A stretch of 64,000 nucleotides of DNA. It comes from Paenibacillus paeoniae. Lineage in GTDB: Bacteria > Bacillota > Bacilli > Paenibacillales > Paenibacillaceae. The notes beneath the pieces were generated by a model. The model was given only the letters and a program-made list of their open reading frames with translations, did not search any database and was not told the origin of the DNA. Each line of letters begins with the position of its first letter. Within the stretch, counting starts at the first letter, position 1. Shown here piece by piece: positions 35,335 to 44,564 of the stretch. The stretch is taken from contig NZ_QUBQ01000002.1 in assembly GCF_003388735.1 (NCBI RefSeq), forward strand, positions 248,001 to 312,000, read 5' to 3'. The translations under genes were made by a program, and so were the position numbers.

Positions 35335-35646
35335 TTGCCTCTTCAAGAGCTTGCCGAGAAGGAACTGCTTCAACTCAATCACGCCGATATCGCCCGGGCG
35401 GCTATTCTGTTCACCACACCAATGTGCGGCACCTGCAAAGTCGCGGAACGTATGCTGGAGATTGCCGAAGCCGCTGGTATCGATTTTCCGCTATATAAGA
35501 CTAACATCAACTTTACTCCCCGACTAAGAGAGCAGTGGCAAATCGGAAGCGTCCCTTGCCTGATCGTGCTGAGAAACGGCAAACTGATCAGACAGGAATA
35601 TGCTATGCGCTCTGTGGACTATTTATACCGGTTGCTAAAAGACTAA
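35335..35646 (+). CDS. Thioredoxin-like protein
   Basis: A 103-residue single thioredoxin domain with active site CGTC in FTTPMCGTCKVAERML (about residues 28-43) and the conserved cis-proline region GSVPCLIVLRNGKLI (about residues 71-85). Classical thioredoxin has CGPC, so the redox potential or partners may differ. The start is TTG at 35335, with AAAGGAG 9 nt upstream; no ATG fits. No signal peptide, so cytoplasmic. It stands alone and its partner is unknown. Confidence 0.87.
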   Translation: MPLQELAEKELLQLNHADIARAAILFTTPMCGTCKVAERMLEIAEAAGIDFPLYKTNINFTPRLREQWQIGSVPCLIVLRNGKLIRQEYAMRSVDYLYRLLKD

Positions 35647-35888
35647 CTGTTCTGCAGGCATGTCCCTCAGCCGCTGACTGGCCTCATATTCATCGAAAGT
35701 TCCGTCGAATACTTGCGGCTTGGACAGGCCATCCATTACAACAAGCGACATTGCCAGTCTCTTAGTCAAACAGCGGTCATATGTTATAAGCAAGCATTCT
35801 CTATTAACTTGAATACTATGATTGGTTTATTGCTGATCCAGTATTCTTGTTGCTTCAGAACTACTCTTTCATACGGGTCGTTAGCCAA

Positions 35889-36881
35889 TTATGGAGTGCC
35901 TTGGTTCAAATACTTAATAGCCGCATGAAGTTGCTCCTCCTTATCCTTCTCACTCACTTCTTTGCGCAAGGCCTCATCCAGAATAGATTGATATTCATCC
36001 TTCGTACGTCCGATATATACATCTGGTTTGATTGGTCCATCAATTTTCATCCCATTGGGGCCCTCCATCAAAGAGGTAATAAATAGCAGTGCAGAATCAT
36101 CCTTGAATTCGCGAATGGAGTAGGCAACCTCCTTCCCGTACGTTTCTGTACCGATAAGGGTCACGTTATCCAGATTTCCAGTTAGCGCTAGAATAAACAG
36201 TTCGGATACACTGGCGGTATTATCGTTGATAAGAATGACAATTTGTTCAAACATCAAAGGAGATTCATTAGAAGAGTACATTTTCGTTACACCTTTGCTG
36301 GTGGTCAGGCTATACAAATGTGCGTCTTTGGGGACAAACAGTTCTGCAACCTTTGCGAATTCTGTAACATGCCCACCGCCATTATCGCGAAGATCAATAA
36401 TTAAACGGTTATAGCGTTTCATCTCAGGAACGAGCGACTTTACTTTTTTATAAGTAATTCCGTTATAAAATCGTGGGAGTTGCAAGTAATACGTGTGTTC
36501 ATCTGATGCATAACCGCTAGTGCTTGCCGACTGGTCGGTAGCATCTTCATGAAATTCGCGCATTCTATCGCTCGACATAAAGGTGTTATAGCGTTTATTC
36601 CTCTCAGGTTCGTATTCGGATAATCTTTCGGTCACAATGCTCATTACAAAATGGTCGAAATCCTGCTCCAACTCACCTAAGTAATCCTTGCCCAGTTGTT
36701 CCTTCATGATGTCGCGAAGTTTCGTTTCATCATAATAGTTTTGTACAATATCCGTTCGCATCAGACTTAATTTATTTTGATCCATCCATGTTTCCTTGAT
36801 AATCAATACGATAAATACGATGAATACACCAAGTATGACCATTCCAATATGTTTAAAGGTTCGTTTTAGTTTATGTTTCAC
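35889..36881 (-). CDS. S41-family serine peptidase, membrane-anchored
   Basis: A 330-residue protein with one N-terminal membrane segment (about residues 12-28) and an extracellular S41 (C-terminal processing protease-type) domain. IIDLRDNGGG (161-170) is the family signature. The Ser/Lys dyad is likely Ser224 in NTASVSE and Lys250 in ETYGKEVAY. No PDZ domain is visible between anchor and protease, unlike CtpA/CtpB. The start is GTG at 36881 with a distant GAGGAG (about 15 nt), so a downstream start is possible. Substrate unknown. Confidence 0.85.
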   Translation of the reverse strand: MKHKLKRTFKHIGMVILGVFIVFIVLIIKETWMDQNKLSLMRTDIVQNYYDETKLRDIMKEQLGKDYLGELEQDFDHFVMSIVTERLSEYEPERNKRYNTFMSSDRMREFHEDATDQSASTSGYASDEHTYYLQLPRFYNGITYKKVKSLVPEMKRYNRLIIDLRDNGGGHVTEFAKVAELFVPKDAHLYSLTTSKGVTKMYSSNESPLMFEQIVILINDNTASVSELFILALTGNLDNVTLIGTETYGKEVAYSIREFKDDSALLFITSLMEGPNGMKIDGPIKPDVYIGRTKDEYQSILDEALRKEVSEKDKEEQLHAAIKYLNQGTP

Positions 36882-36930
36882 TATTTCTTAAAGCAACTCC
36901 TCAATTAAGATAATCCTCAAGCGCAAAGCA

Positions 36931-36958
36931 AAGGCGGCCCATTCAACTGGACCGCCTT
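36931..36958 (-). terminator. Hairpin terminator after the TraB-family gene
   Basis: Stem AAGGCGG(C/T)CC, 10 bp with one G-U pair (36931-36940 with 36949-36958), about 20 nt after the stop at 36979. The following minus-strand sequence TGCTTTGCG is only weakly T-rich. Confidence 0.65.
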
Positions 36959-36978
36959 GTTTCATAAAGTTAAAGACA

Positions 36979-38247
36979 CTAGATACGTGTAACTGTATAT
37001 CCTTTTTCTTGCAACAGCGTGACCAAGCCGTCTTTGCCCAGCATATGAAGATATCCAGCTACTACGAAATAAGATTCCTTCTTCTCATTATTCAAGTAAC
37101 CTTCAATTTTCTCCAGCATGCCAGTATGACGTTTCTTGATCAGCTTCTCGTAAAACTCTTCTTGTTTTTGTATCTCAGAAACTAGAGCTTCCAGTCCTTT
37201 ATCGTCGCCTTGGATCCATAAGTCGGCCAATGCGTTTATTGTCGGTTCTGTTGTTTCCTTCACACCGAAGATTCCGTCTAAGGTTTCGTTCAACTGCGAC
37301 TCTTGCAATTCCTTCGAAAAACTATCGAACAATCCCAATTGAGAAGTAAATGACTCCAGCTCCAAAATTGGCTTTTCAGTTGCGAGAGCTCTGTTCAAGT
37401 AGTACATATCGATGCCAATTCCGCCTTGGTAGCCGGCTACTGCTGCTGCGTAATTCGTCATATCAAGATTTACAGACCAAGGTTTATAAGTATCATATGC
37501 ATTACTCTCTAAACCAATCTCTTCAAGAAAAGATTGAACGCGCGCATAAGTATCTCCACTTACATGATCCTTCAATGTTGAACCATCTGAGTATACTTGA
37601 ATCGCTGCAATTTCTTTTTGTACCGACTCTTCTCCTGCCTTGGTTATATCAACTTCCACTACCAAATGATCGGCATCATCAAAGGCTTGTTCCACTTCAT
37701 CGCGCAACGGATACAGATTAGGGTCACCTACATGGATGGAACCCATCAGATAAACCTCTGCTCCGTCCTTCTCTACTTTCCATAGATAGCCTTTGCTTGC
37801 TTCTTTGGATAATAGAACAGTGCGACTTGCAGCGTCCCATTTCAACTCGTAACCGATAGCTTCACTTATGAAAGCAATTGGGACATACGTGGAACCTTTT
37901 AGAATTTGAGGAGCAATCGCGAGTTCCTTTGAAGCCCCGTTAACGCCTCCCACCGGGTTTCCAATTTGTACCGCAATCGAAAAGCCGTACTTTTCAGCAA
38001 CTACTACTTGCTCATCTTCATCCCAAGCCAGTGCATAGCCTAACGATTCCAGTACAGCTCTTACCGGAACCAGCGTTGTCCCGTTTACTACAACAGGGGC
38101 GTTCGCGCCGAATTGAACTTCATCATCGTTAATCCATACTTTCACTGCTTCACTTGCAGTTGCAGTGTTGCCTTGTGCCTGCACGCCTGTTGCCAATACA
38201 AAAACCATGACAAAAGCAGCCAATAGCGATGTCCATTTCTTCTTCAA
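36979..38247 (-). CDS. TraB/GumN-family protein with N-terminal copper-amine-oxidase-N domains
   Basis: A 422-residue secreted protein. A signal peptide (MKKKWTSLLAAFVMVFVLATGVQA-type start) is followed by a copper amine oxidase N-terminal-like domain: VVVNGTTLVPVRAVLESLGY and a second half with STYVPIAFISEAIGYELKWD. A TraB/GumN domain follows, starting LWKVEKDGAEVYLMGSIHVG (about residue 155) and ending HMLGKDGLVTLLQEKGYTV. TraB proteins use a conserved GxxH motif and are suspected metal-dependent peptidases; the CuAO-N unit is a common wall-targeting stalk in Paenibacillus. The start is probably TTG at 38247, since AAGGAG lies 8 nt upstream, rather than the GTG at 38256. It has its own terminator and seems monocistronic. 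Confidence 0.86.
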   Translation of the reverse strand: MKKKWTSLLAAFVMVFVLATGVQAQGNTATASEAVKVWINDDEVQFGANAPVVVNGTTLVPVRAVLESLGYALAWDEDEQVVVAEKYGFSIAVQIGNPVGGVNGASKELAIAPQILKGSTYVPIAFISEAIGYELKWDAASRTVLLSKEASKGYLWKVEKDGAEVYLMGSIHVGDPNLYPLRDEVEQAFDDADHLVVEVDITKAGEESVQKEIAAIQVYSDGSTLKDHVSGDTYARVQSFLEEIGLESNAYDTYKPWSVNLDMTNYAAAVAGYQGGIGIDMYYLNRALATEKPILELESFTSQLGLFDSFSKELQESQLNETLDGIFGVKETTEPTINALADLWIQGDDKGLEALVSEIQKQEEFYEKLIKKRHTGMLEKIEGYLNNEKKESYFVVAGYLHMLGKDGLVTLLQEKGYTVTRI

Positions 38248-38615
38248 AACTTCCACTCCTTAGATAAATGATAGATTTGGCTACACACAATTTGAAATAT
38301 ACCACATATTCTCTTATATACCTATATCTATTGATGTAAAAATACATTTTTTTTATAACAAAAGACCTAGAACAGCAACGCGTTTTTTCTCTTGCCAAAT
38401 GTAATAATTTCAATGATGATTAGTTCATTTGCAAACAGTTTCTATTCAGTTAGAAGCAATATTCATTCCTTCGCTCAGCTTGATGTCTTGAACAACCTCA
38501 ACATATGCTGAATCAGACAAGCCGTGTAATGACATATCCTCGACCTCCGCACGTTGCGTTCAGACCCGGTGTCCATTACGATAGAACCAACTATTTAAGT
38601 AAAAGGAGATCGTGA
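38248..38615. other. Divergent intergenic region, AT-rich
   Basis: Between the divergent TraB-family and M15 peptidase genes. The half near the TraB gene (38270-38440) is strongly AT-rich and must hold both promoters. I see no repeat or riboswitch in it and no clear consensus promoter. Confidence 0.5.
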
Positions 38616-39260
38616 ATGGCTCAAATGCAACAAAGCTCGCCTCCGCCGCTGCCTCCTCATTGGCCGCAGCAACGCATTCCTCGACGTCGAAAGCAGCTTC
38701 GAAACTGGATTATTTTCTTGTTTATTTTGATGCTTGCAGCCTCCATATACAGAAGTTGGAGCGACCGTGTGGAGCGCTCTATCCCGTTTATTACTAAAGA
38801 AGCACCGCCCATTACAGAGCTTCATCCGTATGTATTATTGAAAAAAGAAGAACTAATCGCTGAAGCGGCCGAACTTGGCATTCGCATACTCATTACGGAC
38901 GGACATCGCAGTCATGAAGATCAAGATGCTTTGTATGAACAAGGACGCACGACCAAAGGACCCATTGTTACTCATGTCAAGGGTGGTGGCTCCTATCACA
39001 ATTATGGACTTGCTATCGACTTTGCGCTTCTGACACCTAAAGGAAAAGCCATATGGGATCTGGAGTACGATGGAAACCGAAACGGAAAGCCGGATTGGAT
39101 GGAAGTCGTAGCGATTGCCAAAGATCTTGGTTTCAGTTGGGGAGGCGACTGGGAGGGATTTAAGGACTATCCGCATCTTCAGATGGATTTTGGCTTCTCT
39201 ATAGCGGAGTTGCGAAGAGGCTTTCGCCCGCCGGACGATTCAACTATGGCAGCAGAATAA
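38616..39260 (+). CDS. M15-family D,D- or L,D-carboxypeptidase/endopeptidase, membrane-anchored
   Basis: A 214-residue protein with a Pro/Arg-rich cytoplasmic tail, one membrane segment (about residues 29-45) and an extracellular M15 peptidase domain. Zinc-site motifs are visible: TDGHRSHEDQDALYEQGRT, then the signature SYHNYGLAIDF, and finally DYPHLQMDFG with the last His. This arrangement matches the VanY/CwlK/endolysin group that trims peptidoglycan stem peptides. AAAGGAGATC precedes the ATG. It stands alone, probably a wall-remodelling enzyme; D,D versus L,D specificity cannot be told. Confidence 0.9.
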   Translation: MAQMQQSSPPPLPPHWPQQRIPRRRKQLRNWIIFLFILMLAASIYRSWSDRVERSIPFITKEAPPITELHPYVLLKKEELIAEAAELGIRILITDGHRSHEDQDALYEQGRTTKGPIVTHVKGGGSYHNYGLAIDFALLTPKGKAIWDLEYDGNRNGKPDWMEVVAIAKDLGFSWGGDWEGFKDYPHLQMDFGFSIAELRRGFRPPDDSTMAAE

Positions 39261-39337
39261 TATGATCCCATACAAGGATCAAAAACAGTTGCCGCGATGT
39301 TTCGTTCGGTAAGTTATTCGGAGTTCGGCTTGAACGA

Positions 39338-39513
39338 ACTTAGTAGTGCATGGCAACGTTAAAGAGGCTAAGTTGACTAATAGAGTAAATTAGCGGTGTG
39401 TGGCACAACTAATTGGGCAAAGTCGGCGATTGGAGCGAATTAGTAGTGTATGGCAACCTAATTAAGCTCCGTCGTCGATTGGAGCGTAATAGCGGTGTTC
39501 AATTACAACTATC
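39338..39513. repeat. Four-unit array of degenerate hairpin repeats (family 2)
   Basis: Units at 39338-39364, 39386-39416, 39437-39467 and 39486-39513 share a core near AATTAGyrGTGTrTGGCA followed by CTAATT, at about 50-nt spacing. The last two are preceded by nearly identical GTCGnCGATTGGAGCG. Units 2 and 3 form AATTAG/CTAATT stems. The layout resembles family 1 at 2208-2394 but the sequence differs. Confidence 0.6.
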
Positions 39514-39541
39514 CCCCGCAAAAGTCTTCCCCCCACTCAAA

Positions 39542-39594
39542 GAGGCTGTCTCAAAAGGTCAATGCAATTGACCTTAGAGACAGCCTCCATTTTA
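39542..39594. terminator. Two-part hairpin terminator between convergent genes
   Basis: Outer arms GAGGCTGTCTC (39542-39552) and 39577-39587 and inner arms AAGGTCAAT (39555-39563) and 39567-39575 are perfectly complementary; on the + strand CATTTTATTT follows. It lies between the M15 gene (+) and the flavin oxidoreductase gene (-). Confidence 0.8.
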
Positions 39595-39610
39595 TTTGAA
39601 TGAATCGGTG

Positions 39611-40642
39611 TTACAATCCGGCAATGATCTCATAGGAGCGCAGACGCGCCGCGTGATCATAGATATGAGCGGCCATCATGATCTCGTCAGCGCCAGTCGC
39701 CTCGATAAATTGATCGAGCTTCGCCTTCACCGTCTCTGGACTACCGGCAATGGAGGAGCCAAGCTGCTGCTGCAGCATATGCTTCTCTTGCGTTGTCCAC
39801 AGTTGGTCGATATCCCGGACTGGAGGCGGCAGCGGACCCGGACGATTGCGGACGAATCCGAGGAATAGCTGCTGCATCGAAGTAGCCAGATATGTGGCTT
39901 CTTCATCGGTATCTGCAGCTACCACATTGACCGCAACCATACCATGCGGTTTGTCCAGCACGCCCGGTTGGAAGTTGTTGCGATACAGATTCATAGCGGG
40001 AACCGTATACGTAGGCGAGAAGTGGCCCGCGAAGGCGAACGGCAAGCCAAGCTGTGCCGCCAGCATGGCGCTGAAGTCGCTGGAACCAAGCAGCCAGATC
40101 GGCAAGTTTGCTCCTTCGCCTGGAATCGCTCTGACCGGCATCGCTACCTCTGCTCCGCTGGGATTAAGATAAGCCCGAAGCTGCTCCAGCTGCTCTGGGA
40201 AGTTGCCTCCATTGCTGCCCCTTACGCCGCGCAGCGCTGTTGCCGTCAATTGATCCGTGCCCGGCGCACGGCCCAGCCCCAAATCGATACGCCCTGGGAA
40301 CAAAGCTTCCAGCGTACCGAACTGCTCCGCAATAACAAGCGGTGCGTGATTGGGCAGCATGATGCCTCCCGATCCAACTCGAATGCTTGATGTGCCGGCA
40401 GCGACATGCCCGATTACGACCGATGTAGCCGAGCTTGCGATGCTCGGTGAATTATGATGCTCCGCAAGCCAATAACGGTTATAATTCCAGCGCTCCGCAT
40501 GCTGTGCCAGATCCAGCGTATTGCGCAACGATTCCGCTACCGTGCCACCTTGCACAATCGGCGATACGTCAAGAACGGATAGCGGTATGCTGAAGGACGG
40601 GCCTGCTTTTGCACCATCCTTGTTTTCATTAATCATGGACAT
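39611..40642 (-). CDS. LLM-class flavin-dependent oxidoreductase (luciferase-like group)
   Basis: A 343-residue protein of the bacterial luciferase-like monooxygenase superfamily, the group that begins [14 protein letters not shown] with [23 protein letters not shown] close behind. [14 protein letters not shown] is a further hallmark, forming part of the flavin site. These enzymes use reduced flavin and oxygen on unknown substrates. I prefer the ATG at 40642, because AGAGGTGAG lies just before it; a GTG 9 nt earlier is inside that site. It overlaps the end of the Rrf2 gene by 14 nt, so the two are co-transcribed. Confidence 0.9.
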   Translation of the reverse strand: MSMINENKDGAKAGPSFSIPLSVLDVSPIVQGGTVAESLRNTLDLAQHAERWNYNRYWLAEHHNSPSIASSATSVVIGHVAAGTSSIRVGSGGIMLPNHAPLVIAEQFGTLEALFPGRIDLGLGRAPGTDQLTATALRGVRGSNGGNFPEQLEQLRAYLNPSGAEVAMPVRAIPGEGANLPIWLLGSSDFSAMLAAQLGLPFAFAGHFSPTYTVPAMNLYRNNFQPGVLDKPHGMVAVNVVAADTDEEATYLATSMQQLFLGFVRNRPGPLPPPVRDIDQLWTTQEKHMLQQQLGSSIAGSPETVKAKLDQFIEATGADEIMMAAHIYDHAARLRSYEIIAGL

Positions 40643-41084
40643 GGGACTCACCTCTTGCTGTTTTCTGTTGGCATTGTCTCAATCGTTCCAATACCGTCTG
40701 AAGCGTATTGCGCTCCAGATATTCCTCGTAATGAAGTTCTGCTTCCCGAAAAAAACCGTCCATAACAAGCGCCATATTAGCGGATACCAGACACTGTTCC
40801 TCCGGGTTGCCCGACGACCAATGCGGCTTCAAGGTGCCTCCGCATATCGCCCGGTACACGACTGCCAGCGTAACCTCGGCCGGATTACAATTCAATTCGT
40901 AACCTCCGCCGATCCCTTCTTTTGTTTTCACAAAATCGGACTTTTTGAGCGTGCTCATAATTTTCCGAATACGCGTCGGATTCGTGGATACATTATGGGC
41001 AAGAAGCTCGCTGCTGGCCCGATGTTCCGGCAAATAGGCAAGCAGCGCCAGACAATGGACCGCTACCGTAAATTCGCTTCGCAT
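40629..41084 (-). CDS. Rrf2-family transcriptional regulator
   Basis: A 151-residue winged-helix regulator: [18 protein letters not shown], then [19 protein letters not shown] and [14 protein letters not shown], the Rrf2 signature. Only scattered cysteines (AICGG, EEQCLV) are present, not the three-Cys iron-sulfur cluster set of IscR/NsrR, so it may be a CymR/YwnA-like thiol or ligand sensor. The ATG at 41084 has AAAGGAGG 10 nt upstream. Its promoter has a palindrome over the -10, suggesting auto-repression. It heads an operon with the overlapping flavin oxidoreductase. Confidence 0.9.
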   Translation of the reverse strand: MRSEFTVAVHCLALLAYLPEHRASSELLAHNVSTNPTRIRKIMSTLKKSDFVKTKEGIGGGYELNCNPAEVTLAVVYRAICGGTLKPHWSSGNPEEQCLVSANMALVMDGFFREAELHYEEYLERNTLQTVLERLRQCQQKTARGESHVHD

Positions 41085-41110
41085 CGTACCGCGGCCTCCT
41101 TTCAAACTAT

Positions 41111-41145
41111 ACTGTAATAATATTTCATACAGTTAGCAAAGTCAA
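41111..41145 (-). promoter_or_regulatory. Rrf2 operon promoter with overlapping palindromic operator
   Basis: On the minus strand TTGACT (41140-41145), 17 nt, TATTAT (41117-41122) form a near-consensus sigma-A promoter. The inverted repeat ACTGTA (41111-41116) with TACAGT (41128-41133) covers the -10 and part of the spacer, a good place for a repressor. Confidence 0.65.
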
Positions 41146-41246
41146 ACCCGTTCCATTTCCATCATGATCTCCAAACAATCTTGTTGGTGGAACGGCTCAG
41201 ATTAATTCTATCATCTGTTTCCATAATTCCTTATCCTTCTCTATCT

Positions 41247-42005
41247 CTATTTCCTCCATAAACGAGCACAAATTGAAGCCAGGACCAGTCCCAAAAAGAA
41301 TCCGCTTATCGGCGACACAACAAGCATTCCGATGTAATTGCCGGACGTAGAGAAAAGAAGCTTGCTCGCAGAAGTTGCCACAACGGTCAACCCAACGATA
41401 GCCCAATACAACAGCTTTGCTTTAGCGGATACACGACCTCGGCCAATATCCCTTAAATCTTCGGATGACGGCCGTCTCAGCCAGACCAACGCCATAATGG
41501 CGAACACCGCCAAGCCCGTTAACGATAAGCCATGCTGTAGCAGTTTGAATACAGGGAAGCCGAACAATGTCTCCCTCAGTATCGTCCACCTCACAACAAA
41601 GTATCCGCCATAGTGGGTAAAGGCATCCAGAAACACATGAGTCGCAAAGCCAATCACAACCGACACAAGGAAGATTGACCAGTCTCCCCATCTCTTCATT
41701 CGCCAAGGATAACGGTCAATAATTCCTTTTGCCTTCCCCGAAAGCCCGAGGAATCCGGGCAAGTGATCGGCCAAGGGTGCTTTGATCAGATAATGGAACA
41801 ATAATGCCAAAAGAAGACTTAACGGTATTGCTTGTATCAACAAGCCAAGCCCGCTATGGCCAATTGTCTGATAAGGCTCTAAAGCTATAAAATATTCAAA
41901 ATCAGGCGACAAGCTGCCCAGGATCAACCCCGTCAAACTGACCATTCCAGGTTTCACCAGCTTTAGAGGCGCTGCATACAGCGGATGTGCGAATGTAAAA
42001 GGCAT
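41247..42005 (-). CDS. DUF4184-family integral membrane protein
   Basis: A 252-residue membrane protein starting MPFTFAHPLYAAPLK, the signature start of DUF4184, with GLILGSLSPDFEYF (about residues 26-39) and ATHVFLDAFTHYGGYF (about residues 120-135). The conserved His and Asp residues at these sites resemble those of the related membrane-bound metal-dependent hydrolases (YdjM type), but enzymatic activity is unproven. About six membrane segments. It is separated from its neighbours by more than 150 nt on each side. Confidence 0.85.
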   Translation of the reverse strand: MPFTFAHPLYAAPLKLVKPGMVSLTGLILGSLSPDFEYFIALEPYQTIGHSGLGLLIQAIPLSLLLALLFHYLIKAPLADHLPGFLGLSGKAKGIIDRYPWRMKRWGDWSIFLVSVVIGFATHVFLDAFTHYGGYFVVRWTILRETLFGFPVFKLLQHGLSLTGLAVFAIMALVWLRRPSSEDLRDIGRGRVSAKAKLLYWAIVGLTVVATSASKLLFSTSGNYIGMLVVSPISGFFLGLVLASICARLWRK

Positions 42006-42194
42006 GACAACGCCTCTCTTTCTAAGTGACTATCAAATAGGTCGATCTTGAACTTCGCAAATATCACATACGAGATCGTGCTGTCCTTCGATACATGCTT
42101 CCCGTAAAATCATAGCTGCTCATCGTTATACAAAAGTGATTATATTACATAATGATCCAAATAGCAGTACCCTAATAGCTATGCGGTTTATCGG

Positions 42195-43367
42195 TTACGC
42201 TCCATTTTGTTTCGTAGCAGCTCTACGACGCATGGATAAGGAGTAGACAGCCAGGATGAGCCCAATTGCGACGCCAATTCCGCCAAGCCAACCGACTGCG
42301 TTCAGAGAGATGTTTTCTACAACGACGCCGCCGATTACAGCACCTACGGCCATGCCCAACTGAATGATAGAACTGTTCAAACTCAAGATGATCCCCGAAG
42401 CTTGGGGAGCCATGCCAATTAAATAAACTTGTTGAACCGGCCCCATCGACCAAGCGAAGAAGGACCACAACATAAGCAACGGCAATACGAAGATGGTCGA
42501 ATGGGCAAACGCTGTTAATAAAAATAGGATCGCGGAGTGAAAGAGCAAGCTACCAATCATCGTGCGGGGGATACCCCATTTATCTGCACCGAAGCCGCCA
42601 ACTTGGGAGCCTACGAGACTGGCCAGACCAAATGCAAACAACCCGACGCTTACCATCCGCTCGCTCATCCCCGTAACTGTCAGAAGAAACGGTGTTATAT
42701 AGGTGTACAGAATCATATATCCTAATATCCAGAAAAAGCTGATGGACAGGGCGATCAGGATGCCTGGATTTTTTAATAAAGCGAGCTGTTCCCGAATCGG
42801 AACGGGAACCTCTCCTTCCGATTTCGGAATCGTCAGCAATAGGACAAACATCGCGAGCAAGCTGAGTGCTCCTATCCCCATGAAGATGATTCTCCAATCA
42901 TACGAGTTCGCAATAATCCTTCCCAGCGGAACCCCGAGAATCAGCGCAAGGTTAAAGCCCAAGAGTACGGTAGCGATAGCGCTGCCCTGTCTTCCAGGTT
43001 GAGATATCTTGGCCGCAACGGTCAGAGCGACGACCATAAATACCCCCGTGCTGATCGCCAACAGAATTCTTGCTCCAATCAACATGCCGTATCCTGTAGA
43101 TGTAATAGTAATCAAATTTCCTACGAAAAATAAACCCAAGGCCAACAACATAAGCTTTCTTCGATCCATTTTTGCCGTGAGCGCAATAAGAATCGGAGTA
43201 CCGACGGCATAAGCAAGCGAGTAGACAGTTATCAGCTGTCCGGCCGCCGCTACTGACACCCCAAGATCACTTGCCAGCATATCCAAAATGCCGGCAATTA
43301 CAAATTCCGAAGTTCCGACTAAAAAACTGATTATGGCAAGAATATAAATTTTCCGTGAATTTCTCAT
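42195..43367 (-). CDS. MFS transporter (DHA1 type, PbuE/AraJ-like exporter)
   Basis: A 390-residue, 12-segment major facilitator. N-terminal FLVGTSEFVIAGILDMLASDL and the loop GTPILIALTAKMDRRKLM are typical of the PbuE/YdhL/AraJ export group, which includes purine and sugar exporters. GAGGAG precedes the ATG. Immediately upstream is one of three copies of a 28-bp palindrome shared with the flavin oxidoreductase and the ArsR gene, so this exporter is probably derepressed together with them. Its substrate may be the compound sensed by ArsR or a product of the oxidoreductase. Confidence 0.91.
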   Translation of the reverse strand: MRNSRKIYILAIISFLVGTSEFVIAGILDMLASDLGVSVAAAGQLITVYSLAYAVGTPILIALTAKMDRRKLMLLALGLFFVGNLITITSTGYGMLIGARILLAISTGVFMVVALTVAAKISQPGRQGSAIATVLLGFNLALILGVPLGRIIANSYDWRIIFMGIGALSLLAMFVLLLTIPKSEGEVPVPIREQLALLKNPGILIALSISFFWILGYMILYTYITPFLLTVTGMSERMVSVGLFAFGLASLVGSQVGGFGADKWGIPRTMIGSLLFHSAILFLLTAFAHSTIFVLPLLMLWSFFAWSMGPVQQVYLIGMAPQASGIILSLNSSIIQLGMAVGAVIGGVVVENISLNAVGWLGGIGVAIGLILAVYSLSMRRRAATKQNGA

Positions 43368-43385
43368 CTAAATGATCTCCTCTTT

Positions 43386-43413
43386 ATTTCTATAGTTCTA
43401 AATCTATAGAAAT
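43386..43413. promoter_or_regulatory. ArsR-regulon operator 1 (upstream of MFS gene)
   Basis: ATTTCTATAG, 8-nt spacer, CTATAGAAAT: 10-bp perfect arms. It lies 19 nt before the MFS start codon and covers the likely -10 (TATAGA on the minus strand). Near-identical copies occur at 44600-44627 and 44945-44972. Confidence 0.78.
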
Positions 43414-43496
43414 CATGTTTAAAAAAATAAGCTGTTCTACTCGCCAACGCTATTTCAAGCTCATTCAGACTCTTTACTCCAACATTCATTCGCGGC

Positions 43497-44564
43497 TTAA
43501 GCGTTACGGCTATCGGACTGACGGGCGAGCTCTTTCCGAACAATCGGCGCTACTTTGGTTCCGAGAAGTTCAATGGTCCGCAGCAAGTCACGATGCGGCA
43601 ACGAACTGAAATCAACGTACATCAAAAATCGGGTTAAGCCTAGGTTCTGATTCAGCAGTACGATTTTCTCTGCAACATATTCGGGGTCCCCGACATAAAG
43701 AGCGCCGTGAAGGCTGCTGGCCGCATCGTATGTGTCACGTGAGTAAGGGTGCCAGCCTCGTTCCCGTCCAATCTTGTTCATTTGAGCGGCCATAACCGAG
43801 TAATATCGTTCTGTTGCCTCTTGAGTCTTATCTGAAATAAAGCCATGCGAATGCGTAGCGATTTGCAACTTGCTGGGATCGTGACCAGCTTTCATCGCTG
43901 CTTCCTTATACAACTGCACCAAAGGTGCAAATCTCTCCGGCATCCCGCCCAGGATGGAGAAGATAATCGGAAGTCCCAGCCTGCCAGCCCGAATGGCGGA
44001 TTCCGGACTGCCGCCCGTACCAATCCAGACAGGCAGAAGCTCCTGTTGTGCACGCGGATAAATACCCATGTTATCAATAGCAGGGCGATGACCGCCGGGC
44101 CAGGTCACCTTTTCGGAAGCGCGGATTTTTAACAGCAGTTCTAGCTTCTCTTCATACAGTTCCTCGTAATGTTTCAAATCATAGCCGAATAGCGGAAACG
44201 ACTCAATGAATGAACCTCGTCCGGCCATGATCTCCGCTCGCCCGTTCGTTAGACCATCCAGCGTGGCAAAGTCCTGATATACTCGCACCGGATCATCTGA
44301 AGATAGCACCGTCACTGCGCTAGAGAGCCGAATCCTCTTCGTTGTAGCAGCAGCGGTTGCCAGAATGACGGCTGGCGACGCGCTTGTATAATCGATGCGA
44401 TGATGCTCGCCGATGGCATAGACGTCCAGGCCGACTTGATCAGCCAATTGAATCTCTTCTATCGCCTGGCGCAGCCTCTGGGCGTGCGAGACACCGCCAT
44501 TTCCGGGATTTGCATGGAGGAATGTGCTAATTCCAATCTCCATCGTATTCGTTTGAACGCTCAT
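43497..44564 (-). CDS. LLM-class flavin-dependent oxidoreductase
   Basis: A 355-residue luciferase-like protein: VYAIGEHHRIDYTSASPAVI, RIRLSSAVTVLSSDDPVRV and GRAEIMAGRGSFIESFPLFG are hallmark flavin and substrate-site segments of the superfamily. I use the ATG at 44564, 9 nt after GGAG; an ATG 6 nt earlier is too close to that site. It lies between arsR-type and MFS genes on the same strand and carries its own operator copy just upstream. It probably oxidises or detoxifies a small molecule together with the exporter; the substrate is unknown. Confidence 0.91.
   Translation of the reverse strand: MSVQTNTMEIGISTFLHANPGNGGVSHAQRLRQAIEEIQLADQVGLDVYAIGEHHRIDYTSASPAVILATAAATTKRIRLSSAVTVLSSDDPVRVYQDFATLDGLTNGRAEIMAGRGSFIESFPLFGYDLKHYEELYEEKLELLLKIRASEKVTWPGGHRPAIDNMGIYPRAQQELLPVWIGTGGSPESAIRAGRLGLPIIFSILGGMPERFAPLVQLYKEAAMKAGHDPSKLQIATHSHGFISDKTQEATERYYSVMAAQMNKIGRERGWHPYSRDTYDAASSLHGALYVGDPEYVAEKIVLLNQNLGLTRFLMYVDFSSLPHRDLLRTIELLGTKVAPIVRKELARQSDSRNA

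Noticed and set aside
39338..39513. CRISPR array or tandem satellite
   Set aside because: Repeat cores are too divergent, and the sequence between units is itself partly repeated.
39542..39594. Inverted-repeat end of an insertion sequence (GAGGCTGTCTC type)
   Set aside because: The arms form one compact hairpin, no transposase remnant is near, and the position between convergent genes fits a terminator better.
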